Assembly (NCBI RefSeq): GCF_003258835.1
Contig: NZ_NPEV01000030.1
Location: forward strand, 1-63,479
Length of the DNA stretch: 63,479 bases
Origin: Rhodobium orientis
GTDB taxonomy: Bacteria > Pseudomonadota > Alphaproteobacteria > Rhizobiales > Rhodobiaceae
Direction of reading: 5' to 3'
The position numbers were made by a program, and so were the translations under genes. The notes below the pieces were generated by a model that had not been told where the DNA came from, ran no database searches, and was given only the letters and a program-made list of their open reading frames with translations. The first letter of the stretch is position 1; every line of letters starts with the position of its first letter. This document shows, in pieces, positions 52,120-61,204 of the stretch.

Positions 52120-52361
52120 GCGTCAAGACAGGCGGGGGGGACGGGCATCCGGGCCGCGCTCGTCGGCCGCATGGGAAACCGCACGTCCGCTTGGGCGATT
52201 GAGGGTTTCGGCGTTTGTCGACACGGCGAGGCGGACAGCCAGCCGTGCTTTCGGGTTCTGCAAGATCTTGAGCGATCTTTCTTCTCTTACTTTTGCCCCA
52301 TCGAGGCCTATCCTGCCCGGAGACTCACCCGCAGCACCCCGAAACCCATAAGGCCCGACCC

Positions 52362-53069
52362 ATGACGTCCCTTTCCCATGCCAAGTTCGATCCGACCCGG
52401 GCACGGGAATATGCCGAACAGGCACGGATCGGGCTTGCCGGATATGACGCCTGCCACGAGCTCTCGGCCTGCGTCCTGTCGGCGGCCCTTGCCGGGGCTA
52501 AGGAGCGGCGGGTGCTCGTGGTCGGCGCGGGCGGCACCGCCGGGGAGATCACCACCACCGCCCGGCTCGAGCCGAGCTGGACTTTTGTCGCGGTCGATCC
52601 GTCGGAGCCGATGCTGACGCTCGCGCAGGCCGCCGTCGAGGAGGCCGGGATCGGCGAGCGCGTCAGCTTCGTCCGCGACGCCGTCTCGGCCCTGCCGCCC
52701 GAGCCGGCATTCGACGCCGCGCTGATGATCGGCGTGTTGCACCATATCCCCGAAGAAAGCGACAAGGCCCGGCTGCTGGAGGACATCGCCCGCCGCCTCC
52801 GGCCGGGCGGATCGCTCGTCCTTGCCGGCAACTACCGGGCCTATGACAGCGAGCCGCTTCTTCTGGCGGCCTGGGCGAACCGCTGGCGGCTCCATGGCGC
52901 GTCGGACGAGGACGTTCAGGCGAAGCTGGCACGCATCATGGCGGGCGCCGTGCCGCCGGAATCCGAGGAGGCCGTCGCCGCACTTCTGGCTGCGGCCGGC
53001 TTTTCTGTTCCGGAAAGGTTCTTCTCCAGCCTCTTCTGGGGCGCCTGGCATACGCAGCGCGAAACATAG
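52362..53069 (+). CDS. Class I SAM-dependent methyltransferase
   Basis: A 235-residue Rossmann-fold methyltransferase. SAM-binding motif I is VLVVGAGGTAGEITTT, motif II VAVDPSEPMLTLAQ, and DAALMIGVLHHIPEE marks the acceptor-side loop; RRLRPGGSLVLAG is motif VI. It belongs to the small-molecule or natural-product type rather than rRNA or protein methylases. A start at 52362 is chosen; upstream sequence has no conserved content. It stands alone between the peroxiredoxin-like unit and infA. Substrate unknown. Confidence 0.85.
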   Translation: MTSLSHAKFDPTRAREYAEQARIGLAGYDACHELSACVLSAALAGAKERRVLVVGAGGTAGEITTTARLEPSWTFVAVDPSEPMLTLAQAAVEEAGIGERVSFVRDAVSALPPEPAFDAALMIGVLHHIPEESDKARLLEDIARRLRPGGSLVLAGNYRAYDSEPLLLAAWANRWRLHGASDEDVQAKLARIMAGAVPPESEEAVAALLAAAGFSVPERFFSSLFWGAWHTQRET

Positions 53070-53211
53070 ACCACGCGGGAAAACCCTGCCCGCGACGTCC
53101 TGCTTCGGCCAGCAGTTGCGAGCTTCGGTGCGAAATCGGCTTTAGGAGTTTCCTTTGCGTTCCCGATCCGTTAGGTTCCGGGCGAATTTTCATGCGACAA
53201 CCGAGAAACGA

Positions 53212-53430
53212 ATGGCGAAGGAAGAAGTTCTGGAATTCCCCGGAGTGGTCACCGAACTGCTCCCGAACGCGACGTTCCGCGTCAAGCTGGAAAACGAGCA
53301 CGAGATCATCGCCCACACGGCGGGACGCATGCGCAAGAACCGCATCCGCGTTCTGGCCGGTGACAAGGTGCTGGTCGAAATGACCCCTTACGATCTGACC
53401 AAGGGCCGGATCACTTACCGCTTCAAATAA
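53212..53430 (+). CDS. infA: Translation initiation factor IF-1
   Basis: A 72-residue S1-type OB-fold protein that binds the ribosomal A site during initiation. The sequence [20 protein letters not shown], then [17 protein letters not shown] and [19 protein letters not shown], is IF-1 from end to end. ATG at 53212 gives the exact usual length. It normally follows the phosphatase gene; here 3.8 kb of other genes intervene. It precedes maf by 99 bases. Confidence 0.98.
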   Translation: MAKEEVLEFPGVVTELLPNATFRVKLENEHEIIAHTAGRMRKNRIRVLAGDKVLVEMTPYDLTKGRITYRFK

Positions 53431-53529
53431 TGGGCCGCTTCAAATAGTGGGCCGCCTCAAGTAGGACGCCTCCCGACAGCGCCCGCCAACAGTCCGTCCG
53501 TAGCGCAACCAGACGTGCCGGAATCCGCG

Positions 53530-54165
53530 ATGTCCGACAAGCAAATGCTCATCCTCGGTTCCGGTTCGCCGCGCCGTCTGGCCCTGTTGCAGCAGGCCGG
53601 CATCGAGCCCGACCGCCTGCATCCGGCCGATATCGACGAGACGCAGCAACGCGGCGAAGTTCCGCGCAACCTGGTCAACCGCCTGGCACGGACCAAGGCG
53701 GAGATGATCCGGCTGTGGATGGACCGCGACGAGGCGGTCGCGGATGCCTTTGCCGTCACCGCCGACACGGTCGTTGCCGTCGGCCGCCGGGTGCTGCCCA
53801 AGGCGGAGATGCTCGACGAGGCGGAGACCTGCCTGGAGCTCCTCTCGGGGCGCTCGCACCGGGTCTATACGAGTGTGTGCGTCGTCAATCCCAAGCACGA
53901 CATCCGCCAGAAGCTGGTGGAGACGCGGGTCCGCTTCAAGCGCCTCGGCCGCGAGGAGGTTGCCGACTATCTCGCCTCCGGCGAATGGCGCGGCAAGGCG
54001 GGCGGCTATGCCATCCAGGGGCTCGCTGGCTCCTTCGTCGTCAAGCTGACCGGCTCCTACACCAACGTCGTCGGCCTGCCACTTTTCGAGACCGTGTCGC
54101 TGCTGTCCGGCGAGGGCTATCGCGTGCGCGCCGGCTGGATCGATCCCCTCACCTCCGACGTGTAA
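53530..54165 (+). CDS. maf: Maf-family nucleoside-triphosphate pyrophosphatase
   Basis: A 211-residue enzyme that hydrolyses non-canonical or canonical nucleotides to monophosphates, limiting mutagenic incorporation. It begins [19 protein letters not shown], carries [14 protein letters not shown] with the catalytic Asp, and [19 protein letters not shown], all Maf signatures. GTG at 53515 is an alternative start. In related species yacG follows directly; here an acyl-CoA ligase and a short-chain dehydrogenase lie between. Confidence 0.93.
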   Translation: MSDKQMLILGSGSPRRLALLQQAGIEPDRLHPADIDETQQRGEVPRNLVNRLARTKAEMIRLWMDRDEAVADAFAVTADTVVAVGRRVLPKAEMLDEAETCLELLSGRSHRVYTSVCVVNPKHDIRQKLVETRVRFKRLGREEVADYLASGEWRGKAGGYAIQGLAGSFVVKLTGSYTNVVGLPLFETVSLLSGEGYRVRAGWIDPLTSDV

Positions 54166-54282
54166 CGCCGGCGCGGTCTGCGCATCGCCTTTTGCGCATA
54201 TTAGATATCACCAAAATCCCGGTTCCCACGCTTCCGCTTGTTGTTCTACGCTGACGCACAAGAACACATTCGGGAGGCGTCC

Positions 54283-55815
54283 ATGAACCTTGCCGCCTGG
54301 CTGGGGCGCGCCGCAAAAAGCAGCCGGGACCGACCGGCGATCCTCGCCGACAACCGCGCGTTGCGCGACTATGGCGGCTTTGCCGAACGCTCCAGCCGCC
54401 TGGCCGCGGCGCTCACCGGCCCGCTCGGGTGTGAGGCAGGCGACCGGGTCGCCATCGTCTCGAAAAACTCCGCCGACTATCTGGAGATGCTTTACGGCAT
54501 CTGGTGGGCCGGGCTTGCCGCCGTGCCGGTCAACGCCAAGCTGCACGGCGCGGAGATCGGCTGGATCCTGGAGAATTCCGGCGCCCGCCTCGCCTTAGCG
54601 AGTAGCGACATCGCCGGCGACGTCGACGCCCACCGGCCGGCAACTCTCCGCGAGCTGATCGAGGTCGGCAGCGCCGACTACGCAAAGCTCTTTGCGGCAA
54701 CGCCCCTCCCCTTGCAGGCGCGGGCGCCGGGCGACCTTGCCTGGCTGTTCTACACCTCCGGCACCACCGGCCGGCCGAAGGGCGCGATGCTGACCCACCG
54801 CAACCTTGCGGCCATGTCCTTCGCCTATCTTTCCGACGTCGACCCGACCATGCCGGGCGATACGCTGCTGCACGCAGCGCCGATGAGCCACGGCTCCGGG
54901 CTTTATGCGATGGCCCATGTCTGCCGCACTGCTGCCAATGCCGTGCCGGCCTCCGGGGGCTTCGACCCGGACGAGGTTCTGCGCCTCATCTCAGACCGGC
55001 CGGGAACTTCCATGTTCGCCGCGCCGACCATGATCAAGCGGCTCCTGGAGGCGCCACGCGAGATCGATCCCGCTACTATCCGCACCATCATCTGGGGCGG
55101 CGCGCCGATGCATGTGGCCGATGCGATCCGCGCGATCGACCGGTTCGGCCCGCGCTTTGCGCAAATCTACGGCCAGGGCGAATCGCCGATGACCATCTCG
55201 GTGCTGCCGAAGACCGACATCGCCGACCGCGACCACCCGCGCTGGCGCGAGCGCCTCGCGTCGGCCGGCATCGCCAATTCGGCCGTGGAAGTGATGATCG
55301 CGGATTTCCACGACACTCCGCTGCCAACCGGCGAGGCCGGCGAAATCCTGGTGCGCGGCGATGCCGTCATGCCCGGCTATTGGCAGAATCCCGAGGCGAC
55401 CGCCGCGGCGCTGCGCGGCGGCTGGCTGCACACCGGCGACGTTGGCGCCTTCGACGCCGACGGGTACCTCACGCTGATGGACCGCTCCAAGGACATGATC
55501 ATTTCCGGCGGCTCCAACATCTATCCGCGCGAGGTCGAAGAGGTGCTGCTCGCCCATCCGGGCGTCCGGGAGGTCTCCGTCATCGGTCGGCCGGACGACG
55601 ACTGGGGCGAGGTCGTCGTCGCCTATGTCGCCGGCAAGGCAAATGCTGGCGAACTCGACGCGCTCTGCCTTTCCGGCATCGCCCGCTTCAAGCGGCCGAA
55701 GGACTATGTCTTCGTCGAGGCCCTTCCGAAGAACAATTACGGCAAGATCCTGAAGACCGAACTGCGCCGGCAGGACGCGGAGCGCGCCCGGGCCACCAAC
55801 AGGGATGCGAGCTAG
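54283..55815 (+). CDS. AMP-dependent acyl-CoA synthetase/ligase
   Basis: A 510-residue ANL-superfamily enzyme that activates a carboxylic acid with ATP and CoA. The AMP-binding P-loop is LAWLFYTSGTTGRPKGAML, followed by the adenine motif IWGGAPM, the core IYGQGESPM and GWLHTGDVGAFDADGYL; the C-terminal catalytic lysine is in PKNNYGKILK. It is medium/long-chain fatty acyl type by appearance, but aryl or dicarboxylic acids are possible. GGGAGG precedes ATG 54283. Its stop touches the start of the SDR gene, so the pair is co-translated. Confidence 0.9.
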   Translation: MNLAAWLGRAAKSSRDRPAILADNRALRDYGGFAERSSRLAAALTGPLGCEAGDRVAIVSKNSADYLEMLYGIWWAGLAAVPVNAKLHGAEIGWILENSGARLALASSDIAGDVDAHRPATLRELIEVGSADYAKLFAATPLPLQARAPGDLAWLFYTSGTTGRPKGAMLTHRNLAAMSFAYLSDVDPTMPGDTLLHAAPMSHGSGLYAMAHVCRTAANAVPASGGFDPDEVLRLISDRPGTSMFAAPTMIKRLLEAPREIDPATIRTIIWGGAPMHVADAIRAIDRFGPRFAQIYGQGESPMTISVLPKTDIADRDHPRWRERLASAGIANSAVEVMIADFHDTPLPTGEAGEILVRGDAVMPGYWQNPEATAAALRGGWLHTGDVGAFDADGYLTLMDRSKDMIISGGSNIYPREVEEVLLAHPGVREVSVIGRPDDDWGEVVVAYVAGKANAGELDALCLSGIARFKRPKDYVFVEALPKNNYGKILKTELRRQDAERARATNRDAS

Positions 55816-56625
55816 ATGACCATCGGACGGCTGTACAACAAAGTGGCGCTGGTGGTCGGCGCCGGGTCGATCGGCCCCGGCTGGGGCAACGGCAAGGCGA
55901 CCTCGGTGCTGTTCGCCCGCGAGGGCGCCCGGGTGTTCTGCACCGACGTCAACGGCGAGGCGGCCGAGGAGACGGTGCGGATCATCCGCGAGGAAGGCGG
56001 TGCGGCAACGCCGTTCCGGGCCGACGTCTCAAAGAGCGACGACATCGAGGCGATGGTCGCGGCCTGCATGAACGCGCACGGGCGCATCGACGTGCTCGAC
56101 TACAATGTCGGCCTTGCCGAGGTCGGCGGCGTCGTCGATGTCTCCGAAGAGGACTGGGACCGGGTATTCGCGGTGAACCTGAAGGGCGCGTACCTGGCCA
56201 TGAAGCACGTCATCCCGATCATGAGAGGCCAGGGCGGCGGGTCCATCGTCAACATCTCCTCGATCGCCTCGATCCGCTATACCGGCGTTCCCTACGCCAC
56301 CTATTCGGCCACCAAGGCAGCCCTCAACCACCTGACGAAAACCACCGCCGTGCAGTACGCGCCGGACCGGATCCGGGTCAACGCCGTGCTGCCGGGGCTG
56401 TTGAAGACGCCGATGGTGGAGAAATCCGCCGGCCTCGCGCAGGAATATGCCGGCGGCGACGTCGACAAGATGTGGGAGGCGCGCAACGCCCAGTGCCCGA
56501 TGGGCGAGATGGGCGATGCCTGGGACGTCGCCTATGCCGCGCTCTACCTCGCCTCGGACGAAGCGAAATACGTCACCGGCCTGGAACTCGTCGTCGACGG
56601 CGGCATCACGCTGAAATATTCCTGA
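55816..56625 (+). CDS. Short-chain dehydrogenase/reductase
   Basis: A 269-residue NAD(P)-dependent oxidoreductase. The nucleotide-binding turn is VVGAGSIGPGWGNGKATSVL, longer than the usual TGxxxGxG. The catalytic residues Ser148/149 (VNISSIAS), Tyr163 and Lys167 (YSATK) are present, as is the end LVVDGGITLKYS. It starts directly after the ligase stop with no gap. It may act on the ligase's CoA product, on the analogy of acyl-CoA reductases or 3-hydroxyacyl dehydrogenases; the substrate is unknown. Confidence 0.9.
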   Translation: MTIGRLYNKVALVVGAGSIGPGWGNGKATSVLFAREGARVFCTDVNGEAAEETVRIIREEGGAATPFRADVSKSDDIEAMVAACMNAHGRIDVLDYNVGLAEVGGVVDVSEEDWDRVFAVNLKGAYLAMKHVIPIMRGQGGGSIVNISSIASIRYTGVPYATYSATKAALNHLTKTTAVQYAPDRIRVNAVLPGLLKTPMVEKSAGLAQEYAGGDVDKMWEARNAQCPMGEMGDAWDVAYAALYLASDEAKYVTGLELVVDGGITLKYS

Positions 56626-56691
56626 TCTTCTGCCGCGGCGCACGCGCCTGGCGTCTTGTCTTGCCGGCCGGGAATGGGATAAGCGGGAGCG

Positions 56692-56913
56692 ATGAGCGAT
56701 TCCGACAACACCCCGAAAAAGGCCGACAATGTCGAGCCGCTGCGGCCGACCCGACCCTGCCCGATCTGCAAGAAGCCGTCACAGCGCAAGTTCTATCCGT
56801 TCTGCTCCAAGCGCTGCGCCGACGTCGACCTCAATCGCTGGCTGACCGGCGCCTATGCGATCCCCGTGGTGGAAGAAGATCACGGCTTCGGCGGCGACGA
56901 TCCGGTGGATTGA
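56692..56913 (+). CDS. yacG: DNA gyrase inhibitor YacG
   Basis: A 73-residue zinc-ribbon protein that binds and inhibits gyrase. Its metal site is Cys23-x2-Cys26 (PCPICKK) and Cys38-x3-Cys42 (FCSKRC), with the typical ADVDLNRWLTGAYAIP block. It follows the SDR gene by 66 bases and precedes tRNA-Phe. In the usual Rhizobiales order it follows maf. Confidence 0.94.
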   Translation: MSDSDNTPKKADNVEPLRPTRPCPICKKPSQRKFYPFCSKRCADVDLNRWLTGAYAIPVVEEDHGFGGDDPVD

Positions 56914-57080
56914 GCGCTCGGCCGGTACCTCCCGGCCCGCCAAACGGCACAAGACGGCGCCGTGCCGACGGCCCGTTGGAGGGTGCTGGACAGGGCGGAT
57001 CGAACTCTCTATAACGCCGTGGTCGTTTCGCGGGGACGCGGCGGATTTTCGTCGCAACGCCGCATTTTCGAGGCGATCAC

Positions 57081-57156
57081 GCCCAGGTAGCTCAGTTGGT
57101 AGAGCAGCGGATTGAAAATCCGCGTGTCGGTGGTTCGATTCCGCCCCTGGGCACCA
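57081..57156 (+). tRNA. tRNA-Phe (anticodon GAA)
   Basis: The gene begins GCCCAGGTAGCTCAGTTGGT and ends CCTGGGC-A-CCA with CCA encoded. The acceptor stem pairs fully. The anticodon arm GCGGA-TTGAAAA-TCCGC gives anticodon GAA. The T arm has GGTTCGATTCC. Length 76 with CCA. The accessory island begins immediately after its 3' end, as expected for an integration site. Confidence 0.97.
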
Positions 57157-57709
57157 TATATACCAATATTTTCAATGACTTATGCCGCCGCCTCGCGCGA
57201 GGCGCCAAAACCTAGGTAGCAAATAGGTAGCAACGGACACAGGTTTTTCTAGGTCTGTTCGTGACCGAGAACGAAGCAGTCTCCTCGATCGAAATCACAT
57301 GAAGGTCTTTGGGCGGCCGTTTCATCCGTCCGCAAGCCCTCGTTTTTCGGGGGGCTTGCGCCGAACTTGCTGAGAGCATATTTAGTGTCGATTGCAACGA
57401 GCGAGAGGAGCTGGCAAGAATAAGCCGAATTACATAGTCTGTAGCGAACGCAGACGTGAGCTGACGCCGCATTTGTTGGTGGAACGCTCGGTTTTGTAAC
57501 GATAGCGCTATGCCCCGACAGGCTGGCGATCTCCAGCGACCTTCGGGTCCACCCACATAGCTACGTGGCAACGTCGGAAACGCCGAGACGTAGCGAATTT
57601 GGGTCTCACAAAACGACACCTCGTCGAAGCTTAATCTTCGGGGGCGTTGGTTTATGAGGCTCATCCGACACCTCACCATCGGTCCCCCACAGTGCACGGG
57701 AGCGACCAG
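57157..57709. other. Left end of the tRNA-Phe island, non-coding
   Basis: About 550 bases. TAGGTAGCAA occurs twice, at 57213-57222 and 57224-57233, in the position of integrase arm-binding sites next to a tRNA-borne attachment site. The longest open frame here (leftward, ending at 57212) has no recognisable content. No integrase is seen. Confidence 0.55.
57213..57233. repeat. Tandem direct repeat TAGGTAGCAA near the attachment site
   Basis: Two copies of the 10-base unit with an 11-base period, 57 bases beyond the tRNA-Phe 3' end. Probable recombinase or excisionase binding site; inferred from place and form. Confidence 0.5.
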
Positions 57710-58078
57710 ATGGTCTCAAGAAATCCAAAATCCAAACAACTAGGCGCGAGAAGAAGAATTCGTTCCAAACGCGCCGGAGCAGCTCTTGCGGCGTTTGTTG
57801 ACGCAATCGAGCGGCAATATGGCCTCGATTTGAGCCTGCGTCCCAAAAGACGAAAGCGGCAAATCTTAACCGCGAAACAGGCGGCAAGTTTGATGCGTTT
57901 GTCGCCGAAAACCCTCGCGAACTGGCGCAATCTCGGCAAGGGGCCGGCCTTCTACAAGATTGGAGCTCGCTGCATCTATCGCCGCGCCGATGTGGTTCGG
58001 TTTTGCCGGAACCGCAAGTCTCGGTCTACCAGCGAGTACGGCACCCTCGGTGCGAACGGGGGGCTGAACCATGGCTAA
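57710..58078 (+). CDS. Excisionase/AlpA-like helix-turn-helix protein
   Basis: A 122-residue basic protein with a MerR/excisionase-type winged helix at residues 65-110 (LTAKQAASLMRLSPKTLANW, then KGPAFYKIGARCIYRRADV). The N-terminal 40 residues are Arg/Lys-rich. GGGAG lies eight bases before ATG 57710; another in-frame start at 57647 is possible. Proteins of this type direct excision or turn on replication genes of integrated elements. It overlaps the next gene by eight bases, so they are coupled. Confidence 0.8.
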   Translation: MVSRNPKSKQLGARRRIRSKRAGAALAAFVDAIERQYGLDLSLRPKRRKRQILTAKQAASLMRLSPKTLANWRNLGKGPAFYKIGARCIYRRADVVRFCRNRKSRSTSEYGTLGANGGLNHG

Positions 58079-58892
58079 TCTTACTGTTTTCCCCACTGAA
58101 GAACGATTGAAAACGAGCCGGCGGCTCTTGATCGCGCGGCTAAAAAAGGAAAGTAGCCTCCGCGCATGGAGAGCGTTGAAGCGGCTTTCAGCTTGTTCAT
58201 CTGAAACCGACGAATTCTGTGGTTTGTTGGCTTGTCCGGTATGTCGGGCGCGAGCACAAAAGAACTTTGCCGATGCGATTGAATCTGAGTTCAGCAGGCA
58301 TGCTGGGTTTCTATCAGTGACCCTTATTCCTAAGGCGGGCATGGTCCCGCCCGAGGATCTGATGAAGTTTGACCTTCGAGCCTTTGTTCGGAGTCAATAT
58401 CGACGAATTTCGAAAGTTCTGCCCGCTGGGCACATTTTCGTGGGGGCGGTCGATTTCAGTTTCAATATGCCGCTCCCAGGAACGCTTCACTTTTCATATC
58501 ACGTTGGCGGTCTCTTGTTCGGGTGCCGGGGAAAAGCTTGGGAAACGGCCCTGCGGGCTCAATATCCCAGCGTTCCCGGTGTAATTGACCGACCAGTTCG
58601 TATCGTGCATCGGCCGAGTTCTGATCTCCCGTCGATGGCGGCTTACACGCTAAAATCTTACCACCTAGCTCGGTCCCAGTACCTTGCCGTCCCGAAAACT
58701 TCGGATCGGAATCCATACCGAAACACACGCGATATTGCGATGCCGCGTGACGTGGATATTCGGCTTCAAATCACCCACTCAAAATACAGGGTCTGCGACC
58801 CTCTAATCCTGATCGGGCTGAAGCGATGGCGAACATCCGACCCCGCGCAATTTTCATTTGGGAAGGCCGGTAAAGGGCATTGGCAACGGTAA
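58071..58892 (+). CDS. Putative replication initiator, distantly like rolling-circle Rep (HUH) proteins
   Basis: A 273-residue protein not matching a family I can name with certainty. The layout resembles rolling-circle Rep proteins: a cysteine cluster (Cys50, Cys55, Cys58 in FCGLLACPVC), a strand FLSVTLIP, then VGAVDFSFN and GTLHFSYHVGGLLFG, in the place of the HUH metal-binding strand, with His140 and His144 (H-x3-H rather than H-x-H). A later KSYHLARSQY could hold the active tyrosine. It overlaps the excisionase-like gene. It could be a relaxase or Rep of the island; confidence in function is low. Confidence 0.55.
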   Translation: MANLTVFPTEERLKTSRRLLIARLKKESSLRAWRALKRLSACSSETDEFCGLLACPVCRARAQKNFADAIESEFSRHAGFLSVTLIPKAGMVPPEDLMKFDLRAFVRSQYRRISKVLPAGHIFVGAVDFSFNMPLPGTLHFSYHVGGLLFGCRGKAWETALRAQYPSVPGVIDRPVRIVHRPSSDLPSMAAYTLKSYHLARSQYLAVPKTSDRNPYRNTRDIAMPRDVDIRLQITHSKYRVCDPLILIGLKRWRTSDPAQFSFGKAGKGHWQR

Positions 58893-59090
58893 CACGCTGC
58901 ACGAATGGCCGGTGCGGCCAGTGTGGGTTCAGGTTCCGGTAATTGGATTTTGAAAAGTCGGTTGCTGACGGCGTCCACGAGGCTCTTGAGGCCGTGTAAG
59001 GCCCATTTGGCCAATGAGGACCTTTTCGAAACCGACAAACTGCACTTACCATCGCGCTGGCATGGCGAAAAACTCACCCCGTTCCCAAGA

Positions 59091-59125
59091 AAAGGGGGAA
59101 CGGGGGGAAATTCCCCCTTTTTTTT
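59091..59125 (+). terminator. Strong intrinsic terminator directly upstream of the DUF927-type gene
   Basis: AAAGGGGGAA (59091-59100), loop CGGGGGGAAA, TTCCCCCTTT (59111-59120) then further Ts to 59125: a perfect 10-bp stem with a T run. The ribosome site GAGGA follows immediately (59126-59130), and the ATG is 13 bases past the T run. It would stop transcripts just before the gene unless antitermination or a separate promoter exists. Confidence 0.88.
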
Positions 59126-59137
59126 GAGGAACAAGTC

Positions 59138-60772
59138 ATGTCCAACAAAGAAAACGAAAAAGCGAAAGACAATCCCGACGAACTGACGATTGGAAAAGCA
59201 GCCCAAACCTCGCGGGGCGAAATTTTTTGCGAAGTTGTCCGGGGAACGCGACGTCTTTGGATACCTGTCGCGGAGCTGGCAAGTGACGAAAAAGCCGTCT
59301 TCTGTCGAATTTCGGAATGTGTTGCTCCGATTCTAACGGTTAGCAACCGGAACGCCCTGAAGAAAAAGATTGAGGCGATATCAGAATTTGAAAATGCTCT
59401 CGTGGCGACGCAGCCGGGATGGGTCATGCCGAACGTCTACGTCCATCCAAACGGCGACGTGCAAAGCCCTGACAGTTTCGATCAAGAGGTCATTGCCACT
59501 TTCGAGAAGGATAACTGCTGGGGAGAGCGAGGCAGCTTTCGAAAATGGAAAGAGGCCTTGGAGAGCACGGTTTCGGACAACGTTTTCGCTCAGTTTCTGC
59601 TGAACTTCGGGTTTACCGGGCCGCTTATTGCCAAATCTCCGCCCAACCTGCTTAATCCTGCAATCGAACTTGTTGGACCGCGCGAGATCGGAAAATCAAC
59701 GATCGCGACGATGGTGACATCGATCTACGGTGGCAACAAAGCAAGCGAGATCGGCCTGGGCCGAAGTGCAAATTTGACAAAACAGGCGCTTAAGCCACTT
59801 CAAAGAACTTCGGCTGACGCCTTGCTTTTTCTTGACGAACTCAATCTTGTCGATGGAAGCGTCGAAAACAACCTGCATCTGGTTTTCGAGCATGCCTCCA
59901 GCGATGAGCGTGCGCGCTACGGCGACACGGCGAGGAAGAAGCCCGTCCGAAACAGCCTCATCATGACCGGAAACCGCGCGCTCGCAGATCGATGTGGCGC
60001 CTCTTCGGAGGTTATTGAAGCGGCCCGTTCCCGCTTTATCAGTTTGCGTTTTGACGGGCCTATCCTCACTCGAATACCAGCAAAGTTCAAAACATCGCGT
60101 GAAGCTGCGGAGTTTTTAAAGGCTCGCGTGCGACGACACCACGGAACAGCGATCGGGGAATTTATCGGCAGCCTCCTCAAAGAATGCGAGGAGTCCGACG
60201 CTGCGATTAGGAGGCGAATCAAGGAGCTCATGGGCACATTTCGCGATCGCGTTCCTGCCGAGCAGATCGTATCGCAGCGCATCGTCGACATGTTCGCTTT
60301 GACCTACGCTGCCGGTGTGCTTGTTCAGGAATGGAGGATTGTTCCGAAGTCTTTCCTTGATCCGATGGCAAGCACCTTGGCCGTCTACAAACATGCCCTC
60401 GAGTTTGAAGGAATTCCTCCTCAAGGAAGCTACGAAAGCCCCTCTATCCAGAGAATCAGGCAGATTTTGCACAAAAATCGGAAGCGAATTAAGTCAGTCG
60501 CAACAACGGATCGCCCTAAGCCCCTGCCTCAGATCCACAGGACGTTCGGATATCGCATCCAACGCACCGACGGAAGCGAGCACTTCTTCTTGGAGCCATC
60601 GAGGCTTAAGACAGCGCTGGGGACGCATGCTACTTCAACCCTTAAAACACTTCGGGCTGAAGGGGTGCTTATCGGTGAGGCTGGAGCACACAAGAAATTG
60701 CAGTCGAAGGCTCCGCTTTACGTCGGCTTTACGGGTCGAGTGTACAAGATCGTGCTATCACCACGGACATGA
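59138..60772 (+). CDS. DUF927-type ATPase, probable replication helicase/primase-like protein of the island
   Basis: A 544-residue protein with a P-loop ATPase centre. Walker A is GPREIGKST (residues 180-188) and Walker B ALLFLDEL (about 228-235, Asp233-Glu234). The N-terminal region has AALVATQPGWVMPNVYVHP-like features (here VATQPGWVMPNVYVHPNGD), typical of DUF927 proteins of phages and integrated elements. The C-terminal third has a wHTH-like segment. GAGGA lies eight bases before ATG. It follows the Rep-like gene by 245 bases, separated by a strong terminator. Confidence 0.7.
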   Translation: MSNKENEKAKDNPDELTIGKAAQTSRGEIFCEVVRGTRRLWIPVAELASDEKAVFCRISECVAPILTVSNRNALKKKIEAISEFENALVATQPGWVMPNVYVHPNGDVQSPDSFDQEVIATFEKDNCWGERGSFRKWKEALESTVSDNVFAQFLLNFGFTGPLIAKSPPNLLNPAIELVGPREIGKSTIATMVTSIYGGNKASEIGLGRSANLTKQALKPLQRTSADALLFLDELNLVDGSVENNLHLVFEHASSDERARYGDTARKKPVRNSLIMTGNRALADRCGASSEVIEAARSRFISLRFDGPILTRIPAKFKTSREAAEFLKARVRRHHGTAIGEFIGSLLKECEESDAAIRRRIKELMGTFRDRVPAEQIVSQRIVDMFALTYAAGVLVQEWRIVPKSFLDPMASTLAVYKHALEFEGIPPQGSYESPSIQRIRQILHKNRKRIKSVATTDRPKPLPQIHRTFGYRIQRTDGSEHFFLEPSRLKTALGTHATSTLKTLRAEGVLIGEAGAHKKLQSKAPLYVGFTGRVYKIVLSPRT

Positions 60773-61204
60773 TGTTCGGCCGTTGCCCTATCTGTGACGC
60801 CGAAAAATACACTGATTTTTGTTGGCAGCAAGTTGGATCGGATCCTTTCTGTTTCGACCCAGCTTAGTACAACTATTTGAACCTGAACCCGCTGATTCTG
60901 CGCTAAAAACCGAATAATATTGTTCTGTATCAATGGGTTATAAATTTCGCTCGATTGACAAAACGCGGCTAATCTCGTAAGTTGTGGGTAGCTTGGTCGC
61001 GATGCAATCGGTCGCGTTACTGGGCGAAGGCAACGGCTTTTTCTGGCCTTACAGACATGAAGCGAAGAAAGGTCTGCGAACGCATTTTGCTAGTTGATCG
61101 GCGTTGTCGGCGCCGATCGTGAAGCTGTTGATGAGAACGAACCCAAGGGGCCCTCGCGGGCCTCTTTTTTTATGCGCGTTTTCTGCGTGGAAAGGAGACG
61201 AACG
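60773..61204. other. Intergenic region with two hairpins
   Basis: About 430 bases, AT-rich at first. It holds the hairpin GATCGGCG-N7-CGCCGATC (61096-61118) and a terminator at 61144-61171. No gene or RNA family recognised; a small regulatory RNA in the final 100 bases is possible. Confidence 0.5.
61144..61171 (+). terminator. Intrinsic terminator upstream of a hypothetical gene
   Basis: AAGGGGCCC, loop TCGC, GGGCCTCTT (one G-T pair), then TTTTT. The stem of nine pairs and T run make a good terminator, 34 bases before ATG 61205, again just before an island gene. Confidence 0.78.

Noticed and set aside
57212-57697. Leftward 161-residue frame next to tRNA-Phe as an integrase remnant
   Set aside because: No R-H-R-Y integrase motif or other recognised block; composition looks random.
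61094-61204. Upstream ATG at 61094 as start of the hypothetical gene
   Set aside because: It would place two hairpins, one a terminator, inside the coding sequence; AAAGGAG before ATG 61205 is a much better start.
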